Positions 50,917-59,768 of a stretch of DNA of 64,000 nucleotides are shown piece by piece. The position numbers and the translations under genes are program-made. Below the pieces are notes generated by a model. The model did not search any database and was not told where the DNA came from. It saw only the letters and a program-made list of their open reading frames with translations. The first letter of the stretch is position 1; every line of letters begins with the position of its first letter. The stretch is from positions 1-64,000 of the forward strand of contig JAHBVJ010000007.1 of assembly GCA_019637615.1 (NCBI GenBank), written 5' to 3'. The stretch is from Anaerolineae bacterium. Its GTDB lineage: Bacteria > Chloroflexota > Anaerolineae > Aggregatilineales > UBA2796.

Positions 50917-51208
50917 AATAACTCCCTTTCGCTAGGGGCGCGAATTTGGTTTAAGTACTCAATGAACGATTATTGAGATAACGCTGAAAACCAACCGCAA
51001 TCTTACGGATCAGTCAACGTAAATCATCACTGTGCAACAGCCTAACATTTTCGGGGAGATGGCAATAGTGTAAAAGATCACCATCACACAATGACGGTCG
51101 GCATCACAAATTTTCGTAAGAAATCTAATAATTTTTCTCGATAGGCTACGAACCTATGGACACTTGCGCTACAATTCACATCAGCATGTAGTGTTGAAAG
51201 AGGTCATT
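50917..51208. other. Divergent intergenic region, malic enzyme and clpP
   Basis: About 290 AT-richer bases that must hold both promoters. TACAAT at 51170-51175 could be the -10 of the protease gene, but I see no convincing -35. Confidence 0.4.
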
Positions 51209-51814
51209 GTGTTTATACCTACCGTCATCGAGGATACGGGACGCTACGAACGGGCATGGGACGTGTACTCCCTGCTGCTGAAAGAGCGCATCGTGTTCCT
51301 TGGCACCGAGATCAACGCGGTAGTCGCCAATTCGATTGTGGCGCAACTGCTCTATCTGGATCAGCAAGACCCTGAGAAGGAAATCCAGATTTATATCAAT
51401 TCGCCCGGTGGCGAAATCTATTCCGGCTTGGCGATCTACGACACGATCCGCCAGATTCGCGCTCCAGTGGCGACGACGGCTGTCGGGATGACGGCGAGCT
51501 TTGGCACGGTCATCCTAGCGGCGGGGCGTAAGGGGATGCGCTATGCGCTTCCCAACGCGACGATCCATCTGCACCAACCGCTCGGCGGCGGTTCCGGTCA
51601 GGCGTCGGATGTGATGATCCAAGCTAAGGAGATGCAGCGCCTGAAGGACAAATTGCTGGACGTGTTCGTAGAAGCGACAGGTCAACCGCGCGAAGTGATC
51701 GAGCGCGATACCGACCGCGACATCTACTTCACGGCGGAAAAGGCGCTCGAATATGGGTTGGTCGATAAGGTGCTGGTCAAAGCGCCACGCCTGAACGCCG
51801 CGAACCCTGCGTAA
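51209..51814 (+). CDS. clpP: ATP-dependent Clp protease proteolytic subunit
   Basis: 201 residues from GTG 51209, with AAAGAGG 5 bases upstream; the longer frame from 51164 lacks this site, and the family normally begins (M)xIPxVIExTGRYERAxD. The catalytic triad is Ser97 (GMTASFGT, in place of the common GQAASMG), His122 (IHLHQP) and an Asp in ERDTDRDIYF. YINSPGGEIYSGLAIYDT is the substrate-binding block. It assembles into the barrel that works with ClpX or ClpC, neither of which is in this window. Single gene with its own terminator. Confidence 0.96.
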   Translation: MFIPTVIEDTGRYERAWDVYSLLLKERIVFLGTEINAVVANSIVAQLLYLDQQDPEKEIQIYINSPGGEIYSGLAIYDTIRQIRAPVATTAVGMTASFGTVILAAGRKGMRYALPNATIHLHQPLGGGSGQASDVMIQAKEMQRLKDKLLDVFVEATGQPREVIERDTDRDIYFTAEKALEYGLVDKVLVKAPRLNAANPA

Positions 51815-51830
51815 ACCAGTACACATGCTC

Positions 51831-51862
51831 AAAGGCATGGTCGCCAAGGCCATGCCTTTTGT
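51831..51862 (+). terminator. Rho-independent terminator of clpP
   Basis: AAAGGCATGG (51831-51840) pairs with CCATGCCTTT (51850-51859), then TTGTT. It lies 17 bases past the stop. Confidence 0.9.
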
Positions 51863-51863
51863 T

Positions 51864-51893
51864 AGTGCTAAGTGCTTAGTCCTGAGTGCTTAG
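51864..51893. repeat. R2 AGTGCTNAGT microsatellite
   Basis: AGTGCTAAGTGCTTAGTCC and onward, starting right after the clpP terminator. Confidence 0.65.
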
Positions 51894-52003
51894 AAAATTC
51901 CACACTACTTGACCTGATTCCCCCTGTTCGCAACGTACTTCTCAATAGGTGCTATAGTTAACCCGTCGTCGGTCACAGCGCAAACCCTCGGAGTTCATCC
52001 AAC

Positions 52004-52564
52004 GTGGATCGAAAGCGCGAACAAGAACTCATACGGGCAGCACAACGCGGGGATACCAAGGCTCTAGCTGCGCTGTATCGCGCTAATGTGGATAAAATTT
52101 ACCGCTACATCCTGTACCGCGTAGAATCGCCCGCGACGGCGGAAGACCTGACAGGCGATGTGTTCCTGCGGATGCTGGAAGGTTTGCCCACCTATCAGGA
52201 TCGCACGACACCGCTGCTGGTGTGGCTGTACCGCATCGCTCACGCCCGCGTGGTCGATCACTACCGCCGATCCAAGCACAGCACCCAGCAAGAAGACATC
52301 GAAAATGTCGAATTAGGCACCGATCCCGAACTCGATTCGCCGTTGGAATTCGCGTACACCTCTGAACAGCTTCAACAGGCGCTACTAACGCTCACGGATG
52401 CGCAGCGACAGGTGATCGTGCTGCGCTTTGTCGAAGGCTATAACCTTGAGCAAACCGCCAAGATCATGAACAAAACGGTGGACGCGATCAAAGCGATGCA
52501 GTACCGCGCCCTGCAAGCGATGGGGCAAGTCTTACGCCAGCAGGGCTTCAACGGCGGGATTTGA
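52004..52564 (+). CDS. ECF-type RNA polymerase sigma factor
   Basis: 186 residues from GTG 52004 (GGAG about 10 bases upstream). Region 2 spans about residues 20-85 (ALYRANVDKIYRYILYRV, AEDLTGDVFLRMLEGL, WLYRIAHARVVDHYRRSK). Region 4 spans about 125-180 (LTDAQRQVIVLRFVEGYNLEQTAKIMNKTVDAIKAMQYRAL segments). No anti-sigma gene follows on this strand; the next gene is convergent. Targets are unknown. Confidence 0.9.
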   Translation: MDRKREQELIRAAQRGDTKALAALYRANVDKIYRYILYRVESPATAEDLTGDVFLRMLEGLPTYQDRTTPLLVWLYRIAHARVVDHYRRSKHSTQQEDIENVELGTDPELDSPLEFAYTSEQLQQALLTLTDAQRQVIVLRFVEGYNLEQTAKIMNKTVDAIKAMQYRALQAMGQVLRQQGFNGGI

Positions 52565-52568
52565 GAGG

Positions 52569-53345
52569 CTACGACAAGCCAGCGAAGTGCCAGCCGATGG
52601 GCGTGACGGTGACTTTGTGCTCGACGCAGAACGCGTAAATGTCGCTATCTGGCTCCAGCGTGGCGGGGTCATACCACTGCTTGGCCTGCACGTGGTAGGG
52701 CACTGACCAATCGGTGCGCTCCGGCTTGATCACGACATAGTAATTCTGACGGCTGACGTGCGTCTTTTTGATCGGCGTGTCGGGCGTGGCGTCGGCGGGA
52801 ATGTTGATATTCCACGTGGCGATGTTCGGCGCGAAGCCTTCTTGCAGCGCTTTTTCGGTGAAGTGACGCGTAAAATACCGCGCCGCGTCCCAATTGACTT
52901 TGCCGTACTCCGCGCCGTTATGCATATCGACGGGCGTTTGGAGCGAGATGGCGAGCGACGGAATGCCAAAGCCGGATGCCTGAAACGCCGCGCCAAGCGT
53001 GCCGCTGGCGGTGATCGAAAAGCCGATATTTTCCCCGTAATTGACGCCGCTGATCACGAGATCGGGCTGGCGCGGGCTGATCTCCAAGATGCCGTGCGAG
53101 ACCGCCATCGCGGGCGACCCGTGGACGCCGTAAGCGGGCAGTGTTTTGCCGTTGACCTGCATTTCCAACGTCTCGATGACGCCGCCCATATCCGAGCGCG
53201 GGAACGAACGTCCCATGCTGGTTTGCTGGAAGCGTGGAGCGGCGATGACAAGATCGCCCACTGATTCCACTGCTTCGGCTACGGTCAGCAGCCCCGGCGA
53301 AAGAACACCATCATCGTTGGTGATGAGAATTAAAGGCTTGGTCAT
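52569..53345 (-). CDS. surE: 5'/3'-nucleotidase SurE
   Basis: 258 residues from ATG 53345, 4 bases after the kinase-MurQ stop. It has the SurE signature ILITNDDGVLSPG with metal ligands Asp11-Asp12, the loop FQQTSMGRSFP supplying Ser, and VISGVNYGENIGFSITASGTLGAAFQA segments with the Asn ligand. SurE dephosphorylates nucleoside monophosphates and short polyphosphates. It is co-transcribed with an amino-sugar recycling gene, an unusual partner that may imply dephosphorylation of a sugar or nucleotide intermediate (inference). Confidence 0.94.
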   Translation of the reverse strand: MTKPLILITNDDGVLSPGLLTVAEAVESVGDLVIAAPRFQQTSMGRSFPRSDMGGVIETLEMQVNGKTLPAYGVHGSPAMAVSHGILEISPRQPDLVISGVNYGENIGFSITASGTLGAAFQASGFGIPSLAISLQTPVDMHNGAEYGKVNWDAARYFTRHFTEKALQEGFAPNIATWNINIPADATPDTPIKKTHVSRQNYYVVIKPERTDWSVPYHVQAKQWYDPATLEPDSDIYAFCVEHKVTVTPIGWHFAGLS

Positions 53346-53349
53346 GAAG

Positions 53350-55197
53350 TTATTGGATTACCTTTCCTATGTTGCCGTGCGCAGCGGCTAATTGGGCGCT
53401 GGCGTCTTCCGGCGCGACATTCAAGAGCGCGGCGACGATGGCTGTTTTAATATCGCCGCTGCACCGCGCGAGGATGTCGGCGGCGGCGGCATGATCTAAG
53501 CCCGTCGCGTCCGCCACGATCACGATAGCACGATGGCGCAGTTTGTTGTTGCTGGTCTGGACATCGGTCATCAAATTACCGAAGGTGCGCCCGACGCGTA
53601 CCATCACCCCCGTCGTGATCATGTTCAAGGTCATTTTTTGCGCACTGCCCGCTTTTAGACGTGTTGACCCTGTGAGCGCTTCCGGCCCCGTCGCCAGCAC
53701 GATTGGATGCTGCACAAGAGCGCTGATCGGCGCGTTGACCACATTAGTGATGCTGGCGCTCAAGGCTCCGTGCGCGGCGGCGGCTTCTAGCGCACCTCTA
53801 ACAAATGGAGTCGAGCCACTGGCGGCTACCCCTATGACGCTGTCAAGTGCCCCGACATTACGGTCGAGGATGGCTTGGCGTCCCATGTCGGCGTCATCCT
53901 CGGCACCTTCTAGCGAGCGGAACATGGCGCTCTCGCCGCCCGCTAACAGGCCGATCACCCGATCGGGGCTGATGCTGAAGGTGGGGCGACATTCCGCCGC
54001 ATCAAGCACCGCCAGCCGTCCCGACGTACCCGCACCGAGCATCAACAACCGCCCGCCTTGATCGAAGCGCTCGGCAATGGCGTCGATCAGCGCGGCGATC
54101 TGGGGTAGCTGCTTTTCGATGGCCTGCCACAAAAATTCGTCTTCGAGGTTCATCATGGTGACGAGTTCGAGCGTGGGGCGGTGATGAATGTCCATCGTCA
54201 GCGGGTTGCGGCGTTCGGTCATGCGGCGGGACGTTTCCGCGTTGGTGGCGTAATCGGGCTGCGGCAGCGCGACCCCTAAGGCTTCGAGCGCCATCATGGC
54301 AGAGCCGAGCGCGGCCTCGCGATCCGTGGTCAGGGTGGCGGCGGCGGGTACGCTGGTCTGCACGGTGATGGTGAACACATCGCGCAGCACGGCGGAATGC
54401 ATGAACAGCCCGCCCGACATCAGAATCGGCACGCGCTCAACATCGGGGCTATCGAGTCCCAGTTTGCGGGCGACGGTAACGGTTTCGTTGGCAAGCGCCC
54501 GGGCAGCACGGGTAAGAATGCGGATCGCGACCAGATCGTGATCGTTGGCGGCGCGGATCACTTCCGCTGCTAACGAGGCGATCTTGTCCACGCGACGGTC
54601 TTCGGTGTACAACCAGCTAATCAGATCGGGCGTGGATTGCAAGCCAAGTTTGGTCAGGATGCGTTCGGTAAGGGCAGTCGGCGCACCGGATTGGTCATGC
54701 GCCTGAACGAGCGCATACAGCATATCGCGGGCGATGGCGTAACCGCTGCCGTGATCGGGATAGTCGCCCCAACCACCCGACCGCGCGCGGTCGCCCGCCG
54801 CGTTGAGACCGAGCGAGATCATGCCCGTGCCGCAGATGGTCACGATCCCGAAGCGTTGCCCGACGCCCGCGATCAGGGCGGGGACGGCATCATTATCCAG
54901 CGTGACAGGCGTGCCGGGGCAGAGCTGTGCGAAGACTTCTTGCATCCGCTCGTGATCGCTCGGACGGTCAACGCCCGCGATGCCCGCGCCGATAGCCGTG
55001 ATTTGCGAGAGCGGCACATGAGTCGCCAGTTCGCGGAGGCCATCTTCCAGCGAGCGTCGGGCGGCGTCGATGCCGATATAGTTTACGTTGGTTGGCCCCG
55101 CTTCGCTGCGAGCCAAAATATTGAGGTTTGCGTCAACCAGCGCAAGAGAAGTATGGGTGCCGCCGCCATTGATGCCGATGACGAGGGGATTGTTCAT
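53350..55197 (-). CDS. murQ: Fusion of BadF-type amino-sugar kinase and MurNAc-6-phosphate etherase (MurQ)
   Basis: 615 residues from ATG 55197. Residues 1-310 are a BadF/N-acetylglucosamine-kinase-type ATPase (GINGGGTHTSLALVD phosphate loop, GAGIAGVDRP, VTLDNDA, TICGTGMISLG, GSGYAIARDML). Residues about 325-615 are MurQ: GAGTSGRLAVLDAAECRPTF, FRSLEGAEDD with the catalytic Glu, GVAASGSTPFVRGAL and TRLKAGSAQKMTLN. The kinase could phosphorylate MurNAc or GlcNAc (as MurK does) and the etherase would split off lactate, giving GlcNAc-6-phosphate. A single polypeptide would channel cell-wall sugar recycling. Confidence 0.93.
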   Translation of the reverse strand: MNNPLVIGINGGGTHTSLALVDANLNILARSEAGPTNVNYIGIDAARRSLEDGLRELATHVPLSQITAIGAGIAGVDRPSDHERMQEVFAQLCPGTPVTLDNDAVPALIAGVGQRFGIVTICGTGMISLGLNAAGDRARSGGWGDYPDHGSGYAIARDMLYALVQAHDQSGAPTALTERILTKLGLQSTPDLISWLYTEDRRVDKIASLAAEVIRAANDHDLVAIRILTRAARALANETVTVARKLGLDSPDVERVPILMSGGLFMHSAVLRDVFTITVQTSVPAAATLTTDREAALGSAMMALEALGVALPQPDYATNAETSRRMTERRNPLTMDIHHRPTLELVTMMNLEDEFLWQAIEKQLPQIAALIDAIAERFDQGGRLLMLGAGTSGRLAVLDAAECRPTFSISPDRVIGLLAGGESAMFRSLEGAEDDADMGRQAILDRNVGALDSVIGVAASGSTPFVRGALEAAAAHGALSASITNVVNAPISALVQHPIVLATGPEALTGSTRLKAGSAQKMTLNMITTGVMVRVGRTFGNLMTDVQTSNNKLRHRAIVIVADATGLDHAAAADILARCSGDIKTAIVAALLNVAPEDASAQLAAAHGNIGKVIQ

Positions 55198-55386
55198 TGA
55201 GCGAACCCTATTTGATGGATGGGAACAAATTATGGAGGGTGATGTTAACAGAAATTTGGCGTACTTTCAGCCCCGAAATGGTGTTAACGCATCCCAAAGG
55301 CATCGCCAATGACCTGATTATGCGTTTTTCATAGAAAATACGCAAGGATGCCCCGTCCGCGTTGGCGATGAGGGCAATCGACTAGA

Positions 55387-56439
55387 TCAGCGCTTCACGT
55401 TGATGACTTCGGGGTAGGCGCGGAAGCCAGCACGCGTCAGGATGACCGTCCCCAGTCCCCACGATCCCGCGACCACGAGCAGCAAGGCGGCGATCACGTT
55501 GATGCAGGGGAGCAAGCTCAGGACGCCTTGCACCAGCGTCAGGGCGGCAACCCCGATCATGGTCGTGCGCACCCGCGAATACGACATATTGAGGCGGCGC
55601 ATCAACCACGCGCCGAGCGGGAAACTCACCACGATCCAGCCGAGGATCAGGCCAGCGTTGATCATGATCCACAGCAGCGCCATGATCGGCAGCCCCAAGC
55701 ACAGGAGGATACCGAGTGTGACCGCGCCCAAGACGGCGTAGATCACGGAGAAGATGGCGACCGCGACGATGGTCACGAAGCCAAGCATACTGGCGGGCAG
55801 TGTCGCTGCGATGCTGGCGTTGACCAGCCGCTGGTGGAACTTGGGCAGCGCCGCCGTGATGATGCCCCCTAAGGCGGAGAGCACGACGGTGTTGAGGAGC
55901 ACCTGTCCGAGGTTGTTGTAGCCACGGAAAAATGGCAAAAACGTCGAAATGTCACTGTCGGACATGGGCAAGCTGAGGCCAGCCGCACCAGTGTCCGGGT
56001 GATAGTTGCGCAGCGCCGCGCCAATCTGATCGCAGCCTTTATTGATCTCGCCGTGGATGCGCTCAGGGTTCAGCCCGTTGATCGAACGTGCGCAGATCGA
56101 GAGATCACCTTGCACTTCCAGATCCGGACGGAAGTAGACATCGACGCCGGATGCAATGATGGAGAGATTGCCGTTGAAACTGCCGCCGATGGTGGCATTT
56201 TCCAGCGCTACGAAGGACGCATCGCCGTTGATGTGCGCGCCATCACGCACGTCCACGACCCGCGCCACAACCGTCAGATGCCCGTTATGGGTTTGCCCTG
56301 CCGCGAGAACGTAGTTGTCACTGGCGTTGGTGCCGGAAAACGCGCCCAACAGCCCGCCACACACGATCATCGCGATCACGAAAGCAAGGGCGGCAGCAAA
56401 GAAACGACGATGCGCAACGCGCAAGAACAACCCAGTCAA
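55387..56439 (-). CDS. Membrane protein with bactofilin-like beta-helix
   Basis: About 350 residues. The frame has no ATG near its start; TTG 56439, 56430 and 56424 are candidates and the start is uncertain. An N-terminal helix (FFAAALAFVIAMIVCGGLLGAF) leads to about 90 extracytoplasmic residues of short alternating strands (HLTVVARVVDVRDGAHINGDAS, GGSFNGNLSIIASGVDV, QGDLSICARSI), like polymer-forming bactofilin repeats. Four or so membrane helices follow (AAALPKFHQRL onward, IVAVAIFSVIYAVLGAVTLGI, INAGLILGWIVVSF, NVIAALLLVVAGSW). Its place beside an ECF sigma and anti-sigma pair suggests an envelope-stress or cell-shape role (inference). Confidence 0.75.
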   Translation of the reverse strand: MTGLFLRVAHRRFFAAALAFVIAMIVCGGLLGAFSGTNASDNYVLAAGQTHNGHLTVVARVVDVRDGAHINGDASFVALENATIGGSFNGNLSIIASGVDVYFRPDLEVQGDLSICARSINGLNPERIHGEINKGCDQIGAALRNYHPDTGAAGLSLPMSDSDISTFLPFFRGYNNLGQVLLNTVVLSALGGIITAALPKFHQRLVNASIAATLPASMLGFVTIVAVAIFSVIYAVLGAVTLGILLCLGLPIMALLWIMINAGLILGWIVVSFPLGAWLMRRLNMSYSRVRTTMIGVAALTLVQGVLSLLPCINVIAALLLVVAGSWGLGTVILTRAGFRAYPEVINVKR

Positions 56440-56524
56440 GGCGCTTCATGACTCCATCGAATTGTATAGAACGAGCGGTGTCCCTCCACCGCGTGGAGGA
56501 GGGAAGTGTGAGGGTCAGCTAGGC

Positions 56525-57109
56525 TCAGTCGTAATTGACAGGGATATGATAGACCACCTGTTGACGATGACTAGCTAGGTAGTTCATCACCCAAACCCAC
56601 GCAGCAACCATCCCCACAGCCACGGTAAGCAGCAACGGCATCAGGATATTCGTCGGGGCGACCTGTGACAGGCTCTGCCACAGCCACGCGACCCGCTGCC
56701 CGATGTCGTTGTACCACAACACCAGTTGGCGCACGACATCATTGAGCACGCCCGCTTGCACCGCTGCCACGACCAACAAGGTGGTCAGGATGGGGCCAGT
56801 AATCATGCTCAAGAAGAATAACAGCTTACGTCCGCCCAACAGCTTGCCGCTGCCGCCGCCCTTGGTGCTGCCACCCGACGACGGCTTATTCATGTCGTCA
56901 AACTGCTTGCTGGCAATCGTCAGCATGACCTTATCGACAAGATCAGGCGGGGCGTCCACCATTGGAGCGGCGCGGAAGACGCGTTCCACTTGCTGCATCC
57001 GCTCCCATTGATCATCAGAAATTCCCAAAGCAGCTATCTCCTGCAAATCCCAAGGATCATGCGCCGGGGGAGTACGCTTTGGTTGGTTGGAATGTTGATT
57101 GTCCGTCAT
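56525..57109 (-). CDS. Probable anti-sigma factor, two membrane helices
   Basis: 194 residues from ATG 57109, overlapping the sigma gene by 4 bases (ATGA). The N-terminal 65 residues are soluble and charged. A Gly/Ser-rich linker (SSGGSTKGGGSGKLLGG) follows, then two hydrophobic helices (LLFFLSMITGPILTTLLVVAAVQ and LMPLLLTVAVGMVAAWVWVM). No zinc-type HxxxCxxC anti-sigma motif is present, so the assignment rests on gene order and topology. It would tether or inhibit the sigma factor at the membrane. Confidence 0.65.
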   Translation of the reverse strand: MTDNQHSNQPKRTPPAHDPWDLQEIAALGISDDQWERMQQVERVFRAAPMVDAPPDLVDKVMLTIASKQFDDMNKPSSGGSTKGGGSGKLLGGRKLLFFLSMITGPILTTLLVVAAVQAGVLNDVVRQLVLWYNDIGQRVAWLWQSLSQVAPTNILMPLLLTVAVGMVAAWVWVMNYLASHRQQVVYHIPVNYD

Positions 57110-57708
57110 CGTCCCTCCGCGAACTTGAACTTTGGACTAGTCTTCGGAGCCGCGTTGTTTTTTTCACCCAGTTTATCAGCCAGCACTTGACGCGCTCGGA
57201 ATAGTCTACTCTTGATCGCGCTTTCGGTTGTACTCAACATTGTCGCGATTTCATCATAAGATAGATCGTACCAGTAGCGCAAAATCACGGCTGCCCGATA
57301 TTCCGGCGACAGTTCCGCTAACATCGTCTGGATCATCGCCTCGCGTTCGTGTTGGATCGCCGCGTCTTCGGGTTCGGCTTCGTCACTGCTGAGGGCTGGA
57401 TGCGCTGGCAGCGGCTCATCGAGCGAGAGCCACGTCAAGCGACGTTTGCGCAGCCGATCTATGCAGTGATTGGACGTGATCGAGAGCAGCCATGTGCGGA
57501 ACGGACGCTCCACATCGTAACGGTCAAGGCTGGAATAGGCACGCAAGAAAGTTTCTTGCGCCGCGTCTTCCGCCTCACCACGGTCGTTCAACATCCGATA
57601 AGCCAGATTATAAACGGCTTGTTGATGCGCCCGCACCAAGTCAGCAAATGCTTGCTGGCTGCCCGCGCGTACCTGAGCTACGCGTTGGCGATCTACTTCT
57701 TCATTCAT
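57106..57708 (-). CDS. RpoE-like ECF sigma factor
   Basis: 200 residues from ATG 57708; TTG 57723 is an alternative better spaced from GGAG, so the start is uncertain by 5 residues. Region 2: FADLVRAHQQAVYNLAYRML, AEDAAQETFLRAYSSLDRY, FRTWLLSITSNHCIDRLRKRR. Region 4: LSPEYRAAVILRYWYDLSYDEIA and TTESAIKSRLFRARQVL. This is a classic group of ECF factors responding to envelope stress. The overlapping downstream gene is its likely anti-sigma factor. Confidence 0.93.
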   Translation of the reverse strand: MNEEVDRQRVAQVRAGSQQAFADLVRAHQQAVYNLAYRMLNDRGEAEDAAQETFLRAYSSLDRYDVERPFRTWLLSITSNHCIDRLRKRRLTWLSLDEPLPAHPALSSDEAEPEDAAIQHEREAMIQTMLAELSPEYRAAVILRYWYDLSYDEIATMLSTTESAIKSRLFRARQVLADKLGEKNNAAPKTSPKFKFAEGR

Positions 57709-58019
57709 TGGGTTCGCAGTCAAGGCGAGTTCTCCGTTTTGCAATAACGTCTATTCGCTCATCTGCAAGTATATACGATTCGGGTGTGGAAAAGTTTCGC
57801 AAATGCTTACTGTCTTGTTTTTTATTGTGCAATTGGTAACATTATCGTCCGCCCGTTAGCTGGTTTTACGCGCCTCAGGAGACGGTTCTACCTATCGAGT
57901 CCGTCAGCGAAACGAGCAACTGAAAGGCACTGATCGTGCAGCGTCCACGCGGGCGGTGCGCGTTAATGCTGGTTTAAACAAAACCGAAGTCTATACTTTA
58001 TTGAAGGGAAAGATTCTCT
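57709..58019. other. Divergent intergenic region, ECF sigma and secD
   Basis: About 310 bases, AT-rich around 57770-57850. Both promoters should be here. On the reverse strand GAAACTT followed by TCGTATA resembles an ECF promoter but the spacing is short. Confidence 0.35.
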
Positions 58020-59765
58020 ATGCGAAGAGAGACTGGCGGCTGGTTAATGGTCATCGCCGCCATTACCATCCTCGTGATCTACATCATATGGCCCGCGTGG
58101 CCCGGTGGCAAGCACCCCGGTTTGTTCGGTCGTGCGCTGGAAGTACGCCCCGGTTTGGATATTCAGGGCGGTCTGCGCGTGCTGCTGGAAGCCGAGTCTG
58201 CCCAACCGGTGACGGGTGACCAGATGGATCAGGTGCGTACTATTATTGAACGCCGCGTGAACTCACTGGGTGTTGCCGAGCCAATCGTGCAGCGCGCAGG
58301 CCAGAACCGCATCATCATCGAGCTGCCCGGTGTCAGTGACCCGCAAGCCGCAATCGATCTGGTGCAGCAAACGGCGCTGCTCGAATTCGTCGATTTCGCG
58401 AAGCCGCCCGGTTGCACCGCTACCTATCCAACGGCTGGTCAGTACATCCGCACTGACCGTCAAGTAGCGCTGCTCGGCACTGCCCCAACGGCAACAGCAA
58501 CAACAGCCTCGAACATCGCCCCCACGGCGGCAGCGACCTTAGCCGCGACGAGTGAGGCGACTGCTGCCGCTACCGCCGAAGCCACTGCCGAGGCGACCAT
58601 TGCCGTCACGGCAGCCCCGACGAGCGAAGCGACCGCTGAGGCCACGACTGCCGCTATTCCACGCGCGATGATGCGTCCGGCACAGGGTACGCCCGAACCG
58701 ACGACCGCCGCCACGCCGGAAGCGACTACGGCTCCGACATCTGAGGCGACCACTGCCGCCACAACCGATGCCGCCGCGACGAGCGAAGCTACCGCAGAAG
58801 CCACTGCTGAGGCGACTGCGTCTGCGACGCCAGAAGTCGCCGCGCCGGGAACAAAGAATAATCCGCTGATCAACCCCTGCACGGGTCAGCCCTTCCGCAC
58901 GGTGATGACGGGCGCGGGCTTGTCCTCGGCTGATGCGGGTGTGCGCAGCGGTTCGACCGATTACGTGGTCGATTTCCAATTGGCTGGCAATGAAGAAGCC
59001 CAGCGCTTTGCTTCCCACACCGCCGCCAACATCGGCAACGCGATGGCGATTGTGCTGGACGGCGAAGTCTTGAGCGCCCCGACGATCCAAGCGGCGCTGA
59101 CGACGGGCGGTCAGATTACGGGCGGCTTCACGCGCGATCAGGCCGTCAATTTGTCCGTGCAGTTGCGTTCCGGTGCCTTGCCCGTCTCGCTGAAGATCGA
59201 GTCCACCGAGCAGATCGGTGCCAGCCTCGGTCAGCAATCGGTCGATGCATCCGTGCGCGCTGGTATCATCGGCGTGATCGGCGTCTTCCTGTTCATGCTG
59301 GTGTACTACCGTTGGGCAGGTCTCTCGGCAGTGTTGGCGCTGCTGTTGTTCGTCGGCATCAACTTCGCGCTGTATAAATATATTCCGGTGACGCTCACCC
59401 TGTCGGCTATCACGGGCTTCCTGATATCGATTGGAACGGCGGTGGACGGTAACATCCTCGTCTTTGAGCGTATGAAAGAAGAACTCCGCGCGGGTCGCAA
59501 CACGCTGAAGGCGATTGAGATCGGCTTTGACCGTGCGTGGCCTTCGATCCGTGAGTCGAATATCTCCACCATTTTGATCGCGTTGGTGCTGTACTTCTTC
59601 GGTGGTCAGTTCGGCGCGAGCGCTGTGCGCGGTTTCGCCGTCACGCTGATCCTCGGTCTGATCACGAATCTGTTCACCGCGATCGTGGTGACACGTACTT
59701 TCTTGAATGTCCTTGTGACGCTGCGTGGCGAACGTGCCAGCCAGTTGAAACTGTTCGGAGAATAA
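58020..59765 (+). CDS. secD: Protein translocase subunit SecD with Ala/Thr/Glu-rich insert
   Basis: 581 residues from ATG 58020. Helix 1 (WLMVIAAITILVIYIIW) is followed by the P1 motif LEVRPGLDIQGGLRVLLE, then RRVNSLGVAEPIVQRAGQNRIIIELPG. Residues about 154-276 are a low-complexity run built from Ala, Thr, Glu, Ser and Pro (for example TAEATAEATIAVTAAPTSEA) before the second periplasmic part (IVLDGEVLSAPTIQAAL, GGFTRDQAVNLSVQLRSGALP). Five C-terminal helices include GTAVDGNILVFERMKEEL, the conserved D-x6-E/R motif region. SecD with SecF uses the proton gradient to pull exported proteins. The insert probably faces outward as a flexible linker. Confidence 0.95.
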   Translation: MRRETGGWLMVIAAITILVIYIIWPAWPGGKHPGLFGRALEVRPGLDIQGGLRVLLEAESAQPVTGDQMDQVRTIIERRVNSLGVAEPIVQRAGQNRIIIELPGVSDPQAAIDLVQQTALLEFVDFAKPPGCTATYPTAGQYIRTDRQVALLGTAPTATATTASNIAPTAAATLAATSEATAAATAEATAEATIAVTAAPTSEATAEATTAAIPRAMMRPAQGTPEPTTAATPEATTAPTSEATTAATTDAAATSEATAEATAEATASATPEVAAPGTKNNPLINPCTGQPFRTVMTGAGLSSADAGVRSGSTDYVVDFQLAGNEEAQRFASHTAANIGNAMAIVLDGEVLSAPTIQAALTTGGQITGGFTRDQAVNLSVQLRSGALPVSLKIESTEQIGASLGQQSVDASVRAGIIGVIGVFLFMLVYYRWAGLSAVLALLLFVGINFALYKYIPVTLTLSAITGFLISIGTAVDGNILVFERMKEELRAGRNTLKAIEIGFDRAWPSIRESNISTILIALVLYFFGGQFGASAVRGFAVTLILGLITNLFTAIVVTRTFLNVLVTLRGERASQLKLFGE

Positions 59766-59768
59766 GTC

